Below, piece by piece: positions 1 through 5,043 of a DNA stretch of 5,089 nt. Positions within the stretch are counted from its first letter, which is position 1. Each line of letters opens with the position of its first letter. This stretch comes from Chlamydiota bacterium (GTDB taxonomy: Bacteria; Chlamydiota; Chlamydiia; Chlamydiales; Simkaniaceae), in assembly GCA_021772295.1 (NCBI GenBank), contig JAJFMG010000173.1, forward strand, positions 1 to 5,089, read 5' to 3'. The notes beneath the pieces were generated by a model. It saw nothing but the letters and a program-made list of their open reading frames with translations. It did no database searches and was not told where the DNA came from. The position numbers were made by a program, and so were the translations under genes.

Positions 1-1
1 C

Positions 2-148
2 CGTAGGAATACTTGTTCCTACGTGATGAAAAGCCTCGAAAGTTGTTGGTGAAATCCCAACACATGAATCGTTAGCAGAACTGCTTGGCTAACGTATTTA
101 TCCTGTCATAGGTAGATTTGGATAGATTTTTAGAAGCGGTACTGCTTC
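2..148 (+). other. Hairpin-rich non-coding segment, possible group II intron domain I remnant
   Basis: No convincing gene lies here, but inverted repeats follow one another. They are 2-9 with 16-23 (8 bp, CGTAGGAA/TTCCTACG), 44-49 with 57-62 (6 bp, TGTTGG/CCAACA, loop TGAAATC), 70-76 with 88-94 (7 bp, CGTTAGC/GCTAACG) and 133-137 with 144-148 (5 bp, GAAGC/GCTTC, extendable through flanking T and A runs across an A/A mismatch). The GG-TGAAAT-CCC hairpin resembles a stem-loop common in domain I of bacterial group II introns, read on the + strand. That match is from memory of the family and not from an alignment. No reverse transcriptase or domain V is visible, and a gene with its own ribosome binding site starts at 232, so an intact intron is not present. 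It would be a truncated remnant. Alternatives are the structured 3' end of an upstream transcript or an unknown small RNA. Confidence 0.4.
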
Positions 149-194
149 AAAAATAAAGACGAATAAGATAGTATTTTAGGTGCCATTGTAAATA

Positions 195-226
195 GTAATA
201 AGGCATGCTTATTACATGCTAAGGAG
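195..226 (+). promoter_or_regulatory. Hairpin adjoining the Shine-Dalgarno site of the 232 gene
   Basis: A perfect 8-bp inverted repeat (GTAATAAG at 195-202, CTTATTAC at 208-215, loop GCATG) ends five bases before a strong ribosome binding site, AAGGAG at 221-226. That site is five bases from the ATG at 232. The loop GCATG can instead pair with CATGC at 215-219, giving a competing stem that ends one base short of the binding site. The sequence shows the two alternatives. That they tune translation is inference only, and the stems are AT-rich and weak. Confidence 0.35.
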
Positions 227-231
227 TAATC

Positions 232-807
232 ATGAAAAAGTGTATTTATCTATTATTTGCGATTCAATTTTGTGTCTTAAGTCAGGTTTTTTCTGTTGCA
301 GGCCTTGGCTCATATGAAAAAATGGATGAGTTTGCAAATGCTCAAATAAAAAAGCATGATATGAAATTACTTGGCACGTGTATCTATGGAATACTTGTAG
401 ATTATAAAGAATGCACATGGGGATTTAAAACGATGTCCCAAAAAAAAATGACCCTTGATGAGGGAAAAAACCTTGCTCACCAAATGGTTTCTGATTATTG
501 CGAATACGTAACTACTAATCCTGAGTTTAGAAAACACACCCTCGATAGTAGAAAACGAAAGCCTATTATCTTTCATCATGAAGATTTGAATCCCACTCAA
601 ATTGGATTTAAGGTAGCTTTTTGGGACGAAGAAGTAAATCGACCCAAGAAACCATATCTTGCTGAAATTCGTTTTGCTAATAAAGAAATACACTACTACG
701 TTGCAAATGATGACACACAAGCTCTAGAAGAAGTTGAAGTTGAATTTCTTGATAAAAAAATTGCAGAACATTTTCATGCAAAAAACCATAAGCTCTCTGT
801 GGACTAA
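232..807 (+). CDS. Exported protein of unknown function, 191 aa
   Basis: I do not recognise the family with certainty. The start is well fixed by AAGGAG at 221-226 with five-base spacing. The first 23 residues form a Sec signal peptide: Lys2-Lys3, a hydrophobic core over about residues 5-18, and a likely cleavage after SVA (residue 23). There is no lipobox, because Cys14 is not in an L-[AS]-[GA]-C context. The mature part of about 168 residues is soluble, mixed in charge and lysine-rich, with three cysteines (50, 61, 90). A conserved-looking core at about 124-157 (IGFKVAFWDE to EIHYYVAND) reads like alternating beta strands, and an acidic stretch lies at 160-175. The product should act in the periplasm or beyond. 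The three cysteines could be substrates for a Dsb system such as the one encoded at 4487, but that link is inference. Secreted hypotheticals of this style are common in chlamydia-like bacteria. No terminator with a clear T-run follows. Confidence 0.85.
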   Translation: MKKCIYLLFAIQFCVLSQVFSVAGLGSYEKMDEFANAQIKKHDMKLLGTCIYGILVDYKECTWGFKTMSQKKMTLDEGKNLAHQMVSDYCEYVTTNPEFRKHTLDSRKRKPIIFHHEDLNPTQIGFKVAFWDEEVNRPKKPYLAEIRFANKEIHYYVANDDTQALEEVEVEFLDKKIAEHFHAKNHKLSVD

Positions 808-1012
808 AATAATTATTTCAAATTATATATTGATAATTAGATATATGTATCCTGATCAGGCTTTTCCCCATTATTTTGTTTTTAAACCACTTTGAATTTG
901 ACTAAAAGTTTAATGTTCATTGTGGGTCTCTGGATATAATCAACTGGTTTAAAGTGTATTTTATACAATTCTAGTCTTGAGATTTGTCGTTGCTTGATCT
1001 GATTAAAAACTA

Positions 1013-1083
1013 TTTTTTACTTATAATTAGTTGGTTGTGTAATTAAACGCTTACAGTTTGCAATTAAATTTGTTTTTTACTTA
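1013..1083. repeat. Direct repeat with 60-base period upstream of the F-box gene
   Basis: TTTTTTACTTA occurs at 1013-1023 and again at 1073-1083. Each copy is followed within about 20 bases by GTGTAAT (1037-1043 and 1092-1098), so the similarity extends imperfectly beyond the core. It may be the trace of a local duplication or a pair of regulator sites ahead of the F-box gene. In AT-rich DNA part of the match could be chance. Confidence 0.35.
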
Positions 1084-1148
1084 CATTTGATGTGTAATAT
1101 CTCTTAGTAGATGAATTATGTTAAATTCTTAAAAATAATAAATTATAT

Positions 1149-1155
1149 AAGGAGA
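1149..1155 (+). promoter_or_regulatory. Ribosome binding site that fixes the F-box gene start
   Basis: AAGGAGA lies six bases before the ATG at 1162. The upstream in-frame ATG at 1111 has no purine-rich site at a suitable distance and would add 17 residues (Lys, Asn, Ile rich) that look like translated spacer. The gene should therefore start at 1162. Confidence 0.85.
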
Positions 1156-1161
1156 AATAAA

Positions 1162-2085
1162 ATGTCCACAATTTCAAATTCACCAGGTTTCGAGGTAGAT
1201 CACCCTGATACTCTTTCAGAGGTAAATCACCCTGAAACTTCAAACTTAGGGAATTTGCCAGTAGAACTTGTAATTGAAATTTTTGAATATTTATCGATTC
1301 AAGAAGTCTTGCAAATGACTTCGGTAAGCAAATCTTTCAATATTTTAGGCAATGATGGGGTCTTATGGAATAAATTAGTTTCTAAACTTTCTGTGGGAGG
1401 CTATCCATCCGTGACATCATTAATTAAAGATGGTGAAACAGGAAAAGAATGTTGTAAACGAGTAATGATGGAAAGAGCAAGGATAGAGCAAAAGATACCA
1501 GATTCAATTATTAATGGATTATTTGGTGGGATAGAGAATTTTAGACAAAATACTGCACCACTATTATATGAAGAATTTCGTAATTACGAGTATATAGACT
1601 TCCTTGGAGAAGAGAGCTTTCCAGAGGGGAAATCAATACTTTTTGGCGTTGATCCCTTTGATAGGCCCTTTGTGAGCTTCAAAGTACAGGTTATAGCTCA
1701 AGTCCCAGATGAAGAGCGTAAACTTTCTGAGCATTATGATCGCAAAACAGACAGTGTCTTTACGATTTTCCAAAGATATACTACAGGGGGGACATGGTGC
1801 ATGGGAACAAATGAGATGAGAAATAGTGTTTTTTGCGGACTACCTGGATCCTTTAATTGTGAAAGGATTGGTCAAGGGGAAAATGCTGATCAACATGAAT
1901 ATCTCATTTCTCTTATTAACGGTGAAACTTTAATGAATGAAGGCTATTGGCTTGACACTGAAAACGGTCATTATAGTTTGAGTTTATACCCATCTGAAGT
2001 CAAGAGTCCAGATGTTGCCGAGGATAGCTCCCCTGAGCTTGATGGCTCTGAATCCGATTCTTCAACTGAAATGGGTACAGAATAA
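1162..2085 (+). CDS. F-box domain protein, candidate host-directed effector, 307 aa
   Basis: Residues about 30-72 form a canonical F-box: Leu-Pro at 32-33, ELVIEIFEYL at 35-44, a VSKSF motif at 55-59 and LWNKL at 68-72. In eukaryotes this domain binds Skp1 and places a substrate on the SCF ubiquitin ligase. Bacteria have no SCF, so bacterial F-box proteins are usually secreted into host cells, and that role is inferred here. No signal peptide is present, which fits type III or type IV export better than Sec. Residues 1-29 are polar and contain a duplicated 9-residue segment. Residues about 75-280 have no repeats or fold I recognise (no leucine-rich, ankyrin or WD repeats) and may bind the substrate; they include a Phe-Gly-Val-Asp-Pro-Phe-Asp-Arg-Pro-Phe segment at 161-170. 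The tail after 280 is rich in Ser, Asp and Glu. The start is set by the site at 1149. The gene stands alone and ends in a terminator at 2110. Confidence 0.85.
   Translation: MSTISNSPGFEVDHPDTLSEVNHPETSNLGNLPVELVIEIFEYLSIQEVLQMTSVSKSFNILGNDGVLWNKLVSKLSVGGYPSVTSLIKDGETGKECCKRVMMERARIEQKIPDSIINGLFGGIENFRQNTAPLLYEEFRNYEYIDFLGEESFPEGKSILFGVDPFDRPFVSFKVQVIAQVPDEERKLSEHYDRKTDSVFTIFQRYTTGGTWCMGTNEMRNSVFCGLPGSFNCERIGQGENADQHEYLISLINGETLMNEGYWLDTENGHYSLSLYPSEVKSPDVAEDSSPELDGSESDSSTEMGTE
1192..1245 (+). repeat. Two tandem 27-base units in the F-box gene
   Basis: Units 1192-1218 and 1219-1245 are in-frame near-copies, both opening GAGGTA-ATCACCCTGA with one varying base, and they encode EVDHPDTLS and EVNHPETSN (residues 11-28). 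This is a direct tandem duplication in the polar segment before the F-box. Divergence is greatest in the last third of the unit. Confidence 0.8.
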
Positions 2086-2109
2086 ATCTAAAAACTAAGT
2101 AGTCTGTTT

Positions 2110-2155
2110 AAAGCCTACACTTCTGTCTTTTCAATAAGGTGTGGGCTTTTCTATT
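2110..2155 (+). terminator. Rho-independent terminator after the F-box gene
   Basis: AAAGCCTACACT (2110-2121) pairs with GGTGTGGGCTTT (2138-2149), giving a 12-bp stem with two G-T wobbles and a 16-base loop. It is followed by TCTATTT, a moderate T-tract. It begins 24 bases after the F-box stop. The porin gene on the other strand ends at 2179, so the hairpin may also stop transcription coming from the right, although on that strand only three Ts follow the stem. Confidence 0.75.
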
Positions 2156-2178
2156 TGTAAATATCAAAACGAATATAT

Positions 2179-3204
2179 TTAAAAATTAAACACAACTGAT
2201 ACGATTCCTGATACAAACTGGTCCACATTTCTGCTGTAGATATTAAACCAAACGCCTGCGATGAAGTTTAAATCTTGAGATGGGTTATACTCAAATGCAG
2301 GAGCAAAAGAAATAAGATCAGAAGATGGTCCCCCGACATCAGCTTTTTTCCCATTAGCATCTACACCTCGTTTACCAGAAAATGTTGCTTTAGATGTATA
2401 TACGTATGAAAAATCTGTTGCAAATACAAAATTTTGCGTGAAACTATATTCGATGGCTGCGTTTCCGGTAAAACTATTGCCTGGATTTACTCTTCCAGAA
2501 GTTCCATATCCACCTCCATAGGCGTTGAATCTTTTTACATGCACATTCGCTGGCACGGTATAGTTCAAGGAAAAACGAGCATTTATAGGATGGTCAGCTT
2601 GAAAATAAAGCATTTTTGATCCATTTAAGCTTGCTGTTGTTTCATAAGAACCTGAACCGAGTGCATCGATTCCATTTTTATTCGCATTTAACTTTTCATA
2701 TCTTCCTGTTGGAAAAGATTCTGTGATTGTAAATCGAAGAGCTGGTTTATGGATCGATTGTTTAATGAGAGGAACGCCAAGTGTTACATTGGTATCTCCA
2801 AACCCTTGCGATGATTCTCCACTTTGCCAGTTAAAAACACCTTGGCCAATGATCGTAATGTCTAGCCAATTGGTAATTCCTGTAACAAATACAAGAAGAG
2901 GATTTACAGTTTGAATGTTAGGGATGGAGGAGGAATGTCTGTTATTATCAAATGTCGCAAAGCTGTTGATATAATAAAGATAGGGTTGCACAGAGTATTG
3001 ACCTGGAGGTTCATTTGCTGAGGGACCTGTAATTAATGGTCCTGAGTACCAAGGATTGAACATTTTAAGGGCTTGTTGGTACTCTGTTTCTGCAGATGAA
3101 ATTTGTTTTGCAACAACGCTTGGAGGGGGTGGAAGTGGTTTGCTATGAGCAAAAAGAGATCCTGAAAATAAAAGCAGTGAAAGAAGTACTTTATCTCTAA
3201 ACAT
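2179..3204 (-). CDS. Outer-membrane beta-barrel protein, MetA-type transporter family, 341 aa
   Basis: The likely start is ATG at 3204-3202, giving MFRDKVLLSLLLFSGSLFAHS, a clear Sec signal peptide with probable cleavage after Ala19. TAGGG lies five bases upstream. An in-frame ATG at 3249 would add 15 residues ahead of the signal and is less likely. After a proline-rich linker (PLPPPP, 23-28) comes an NPWYSGPLITGP segment (50-61), then about 280 residues of alternating polar and aromatic strands ending in VVFNF. The terminal Phe is the usual recognition signal for the BAM complex. GFGDTNVTLG (134-143) and ESFPTGRYE (162-170) match the pattern of the family named after the MetA phenol-degradation proteins (Phenol_MetA_deg), which are outer-membrane barrels of mostly unknown substrate. 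Related porin-like proteins occur in amoeba-associated bacteria. The substrate cannot be told from sequence; a role in phenol use should not be assumed. It is transcribed alone, divergently from the 3289 cluster. Confidence 0.8.
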   Translation of the reverse strand: MFRDKVLLSLLLFSGSLFAHSKPLPPPPSVVAKQISSAETEYQQALKMFNPWYSGPLITGPSANEPPGQYSVQPYLYYINSFATFDNNRHSSSIPNIQTVNPLLVFVTGITNWLDITIIGQGVFNWQSGESSQGFGDTNVTLGVPLIKQSIHKPALRFTITESFPTGRYEKLNANKNGIDALGSGSYETTASLNGSKMLYFQADHPINARFSLNYTVPANVHVKRFNAYGGGYGTSGRVNPGNSFTGNAAIEYSFTQNFVFATDFSYVYTSKATFSGKRGVDANGKKADVGGPSSDLISFAPAFEYNPSQDLNFIAGVWFNIYSRNVDQFVSGIVSVVFNF

Positions 3205-3238
3205 ATTTACCCTATCTAATTCTGTACAAAAACAACCC

Positions 3239-3266
3239 AGCATATACAATCACAAAAAAAGATCAA
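3239..3266 (-). promoter_or_regulatory. Candidate promoter for the porin gene
   Basis: On the minus strand, TTGATC (3266-3261) and TATGCT (3244-3239) are separated by 16 bases, each matching four of six positions of the sigma-70 consensus. The start of transcription would fall near 3232, leaving a leader of about 30 bases before ATG 3204. The 84-base gap between the two divergent starts must also carry the promoter of the rightward cluster. TACAAT at 3245-3250 is a possible -10 for it, with no clear -35. Confidence 0.35.
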
Positions 3267-3288
3267 ATCCAAAAATGGGAGTATATGT

Positions 3289-3633
3289 ATGAGTGGTATA
3301 AATCCATCCGATTCTGTTTCTCCAGATGATAAGCGTATTTATGAAAAACAATTTAGAGAAAGTATGCAATGCTTTAGCGAGGCCCTTGGAAGCTACAGCA
3401 AAAAAGGAAGCTCTGATGACATTTACCAAAAATCCAAATATAAGGATGTCATGGATAAAATGTTGAGTGTCATGAACGAACTTGCCAATGTGACTTTGCA
3501 AAAAGGTGCTAAAGAAGCTGAGGGGAAACTATCAAGTGATTATCAAACTTTTGCGCAAAGCGGTGATGAGGAAAATTTGAAGAAAGTACAACAAGATCTG
3601 CAAGAACTCAAAGACAACATGAAAGAGTCTTAA
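3289..3633 (+). CDS. Small helical protein of unknown function, 114 aa
   Basis: I do not recognise the family. The start has GGGAG at 3277-3281, seven bases upstream of ATG. The protein is hydrophilic, charged and has no signal peptide or membrane segment. Its only cysteine is Cys28. It reads as nearly all helix: about 12-38, 45-90 and 92-113, the last segment (EENLKKVQQDLQELKDNM) having heptad-like spacing typical of a coiled coil. Such small, helical, cytosolic proteins are often chaperones, adaptors or secretion-system components, but nothing here proves that. It is the first gene of the rightward cluster, and its TAA directly abuts the ATG of the hydrolase gene, so the two are probably translationally coupled and expressed together. 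Confidence 0.75.
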   Translation: MSGINPSDSVSPDDKRIYEKQFRESMQCFSEALGSYSKKGSSDDIYQKSKYKDVMDKMLSVMNELANVTLQKGAKEAEGKLSSDYQTFAQSGDEENLKKVQQDLQELKDNMKES

Positions 3634-4338
3634 ATGGAAACAGAGTATATTGAATACACTCATGGGGACACAACCTTAGAGGGTGTATACTCTTTTGATA
3701 ATACACAAAAAAAACCTCTAGTTCTCATTTTTCATGCCTGGCGAGGAAGGGACGAATTTGTTCTTCAAAAGACCAAAGAAATTGCTGAGCTTGGATATGT
3801 AGGTTTTGCGGTTGATATATACGGTAAAGGTGTTTTGGGATCATCCAAAGACGAAAATGCAAAACTTATGGAACCATTTATGATAGACCGAGCCTTTCTA
3901 AGAGATAGGGTTTTAGCAGGTCTTGAAACGGCTAAAAAACTCAAACACGTTGATTGTAGTAAGGTTTGCGCAATTGGCTTTTGTTTTGGAGGATTGTGCG
4001 CTCTTGACCTTGCTCGAAGCGGAGCTAAGGTAAATGGCGTTATATCTTTTCATGGGTTATTAAATGCACCAAAAGATATTTCTTGCGTATATAACACAAA
4101 GGTACTAGCGCTTCATGGTGATTTAGATCCTATGGTTCCAAAGGAAGAGGTAGATGCCTTTGAATTGGAGATGAGAGGCGCCAAAATTGATTGGCAATTG
4201 CATCGCTATGGTGATACATACCATGCATTTACAAATCCTATTGCAAACGATAAAGAATTTGGAACAGTTTATTGCAAACGAGCAGAAAAAAGAGCTATGG
4301 GTACCATGAAGCTCTTTTTAAAAGAGGCATTTGTATAG
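3634..4338 (+). CDS. Dienelactone hydrolase family protein (alpha/beta hydrolase), 234 aa
   Basis: The length and motifs match the dienelactone hydrolase family of cytosolic alpha/beta hydrolases. The nucleophile elbow is GFCFGG at 115-120 with Cys117. The acid is Asp165 in HGDLDPMVP (161-169), and the histidine is His197 in YHAFTNP (196-202). All three members of the Cys-Asp-His triad are present, so the enzyme should be active. The family hydrolyses cyclic enol-lactones or other esters, and the true substrate here is unknown. The oxyanion-side motif reads FHAWRG (33-38) rather than the HE-x-x-G of classical enzymes, so the Glu that positions the resting Cys in the Pseudomonas enzyme is replaced. 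There is no signal peptide. The start abuts the preceding TAA, with a weak GAAAGAG (3621-3627) inside the upstream gene, pointing to coupled translation. The stop overlaps the next start by one base. Confidence 0.88.
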   Translation: METEYIEYTHGDTTLEGVYSFDNTQKKPLVLIFHAWRGRDEFVLQKTKEIAELGYVGFAVDIYGKGVLGSSKDENAKLMEPFMIDRAFLRDRVLAGLETAKKLKHVDCSKVCAIGFCFGGLCALDLARSGAKVNGVISFHGLLNAPKDISCVYNTKVLALHGDLDPMVPKEEVDAFELEMRGAKIDWQLHRYGDTYHAFTNPIANDKEFGTVYCKRAEKRAMGTMKLFLKEAFV

Positions 4339-4490
4339 TGGCATTTCTGTTTTTGCTTTTTTTAATCGACATGGTTTGTATCTGGAGAGGTTTTCATAAG
4401 GTTGCTATGATTTTTATGTTGCTGATTCTGGTATTGTGCTCACTATTGTTTTTCTATCATGCAACTTCTACCTTGGATATACAGCTATGA
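4338..4490 (+). CDS. Small membrane protein, 50 aa, GTG start
   Basis: The frame opens with GTG at 4338-4340, sharing one base with the hydrolase TAG stop, and closes with TGA that overlaps the DsbB ATG as ATGA (4487-4490). AGAGG at 4323-4327 lies ten bases upstream. The product, MAFLFLLFLIDMVCIWRGF and onward, has two hydrophobic spans (about 2-15 and 22-42) separated by a short loop with Arg18 and Lys22, so it is likely a two-pass inner-membrane hairpin. An upstream in-frame ATG at 4272 lies inside the hydrolase and would add 22 polar residues, so it is less likely. The family is unknown to me. Its exact fit between two genes argues that it is translated. It might assist the DsbB protein next door, but that is inference. 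Confidence 0.65.
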   Translation: MAFLFLLFLIDMVCIWRGFHKVAMIFMLLILVLCSLLFFYHATSTLDIQL

Positions 4491-4999
4491 GATCCATTGC
4501 TAGAAATCTAAACGCATTATCTATACTTATTCTCTCCCTGATTTTATTTGGAGCATATATTTTTCAATTTTATTATCAAGAAATACCATGTCCCCTTTGT
4601 ATGTTGCAGCGCCTTGGAATGATCGGTGTTGCATGCGGAGAGCTTTTAAATTTTAAATTTGGAATCCAGGTTAAGCACTATGCACTTTCACTTCTAAGCG
4701 CAATATTTGGAGCAGCTGTTGCGCTTCGACAGATATGTTTGCATATTTGTCCAGGAGAAAAGCCTTTTGGCACACCTGTCTTTGGGTTTAGTCTATATAC
4801 CTGGTCGTTTCTAGCTTTTACAAGTGTAATATTTTCAATTGCAGTGCTGTTAATTCTATATGACCCCAAATGGGAGGATACAGAACGAATCAAACTTAAT
4901 CTACTTGCTAAAGTATCTGCAATTTTTATTTTTGTTGTAACAGCCGCAAATGTCGTTACCACATTTTTAGAATGCGAGAATATTGTTTGTTCTGGCTGA
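4487..4999 (+). CDS. dsbB: DsbB-family quinone-linked disulfide oxidoreductase, 170 aa
   Basis: DsbB sits in the inner membrane, reoxidises periplasmic thiol oxidases such as DsbA, and passes electrons to quinone. The first redox pair is visible as CPLC (Cys35, Cys38), followed by Gln41-Arg42, matching the E. coli CVLC and the quinone-site Arg48. Hydrophobic segments lie at about 8-28, 41-56, 63-83, 102-125 and 139-160, one more than the usual four. The second periplasmic loop (84-101) has Cys84 and Cys88 close together and lacks the distant partner seen in E. coli (Cys104/Cys130). Two further cysteines, Cys163 and Cys168, follow the fifth span, which would place them in the periplasm. The start at 4487 overlaps the upstream stop as ATGA; an in-frame ATG at 4436 would prepend 17 residues from inside the small gene. 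No strong ribosome binding site is present, consistent with coupling. Confidence 0.88.
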   Translation: MRSIARNLNALSILILSLILFGAYIFQFYYQEIPCPLCMLQRLGMIGVACGELLNFKFGIQVKHYALSLLSAIFGAAVALRQICLHICPGEKPFGTPVFGFSLYTWSFLAFTSVIFSIAVLLILYDPKWEDTERIKLNLLAKVSAIFIFVVTAANVVTTFLECENIVCSG

Positions 5000-5043
5000 T
5001 ATCATCTCAGATACGATATTGGCTAAAATAATCGGTAAGTAAG

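Larger units (their letters stand above)
808..1161. other. AT-rich intergenic spacer with weak promoter-like elements
   Basis: This 354-base stretch holds no credible gene. Just after the 807 stop is a weak AT stem (TAATTA 810-815 with 834-839, then TCAA 818-821 with TTGA 830-833) lacking a T-run, so it is at best a poor terminator. A 10-base palindrome, CCTGATCAGG, sits at 851-860. Two exact TATAAT hexamers on the + strand, at 935-940 and 1022-1027, could be -10 boxes for the F-box gene, but neither has a good -35 at 16-18 bases and such hexamers are expected by chance in this composition. A short direct repeat (TTTTTTACTTA) occurs at 1013-1023 and 1073-1083. Confidence 0.6.

Noticed and set aside
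128..153. GAAGC/GCTTC hairpin flanked by T and A runs, considered as a terminator
   Set aside because: The T-run comes before the stem and the A-run after it on the plus strand. On the minus strand the Ts again precede the stem, so neither direction has the required trailing T-tract.
203..219. Pseudoknot between the 195-215 hairpin loop and CATGC at 215-219
   Set aside because: The five-base loop is too short for an H-type pseudoknot with an 8-bp stem, so I treat the pairings as mutually exclusive hairpins.
230..418. 62-residue minus-strand frame over the start of the first gene
   Set aside because: It covers the signal-peptide region antisense and has no supporting signals.
367..720. 117-residue open frame on the minus strand inside the first gene
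   Set aside because: It lies wholly within the well-supported exported-protein gene, has no ribosome binding site I can see, and its translation has no recognisable features.
851..860. Palindrome CCTGATCAGG, considered as an operator or terminator stem
   Set aside because: A single 10-base palindrome with no second copy, no T-run and no placement near a convincing promoter is not enough.
1111..1161. Upstream ATG extending the F-box gene by 17 residues
   Set aside because: There is no ribosome binding site for it, while AAGGAGA at 1149-1155 fits the ATG at 1162.
3205..3249. Upstream ATG extending the porin gene by 15 residues
   Set aside because: It would put a polar stretch before an otherwise ideal signal peptide, and it overlaps the likely promoter region.
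3250..3501. 83-residue minus-strand frame over the helical-protein gene
   Set aside because: It is antisense to the gene at 3289 and has no start signals. The opposite frame has a good ribosome site and coupling to the next gene.
4436..4486. Upstream ATG extending dsbB by 17 residues
   Set aside because: The ATGA overlap at 4487 gives a DsbB of normal start, and the extension lies inside the small membrane-protein gene.
4678..4962. 94-residue minus-strand frame inside dsbB
   Set aside because: It is antisense to a clear DsbB-family gene and shows no family features.
4999..5043. Partial inverted repeat ATATC/GATAT after dsbB, considered as a terminator
   Set aside because: The stem is only five AT-rich pairs with mismatches beyond, and no T-run follows.
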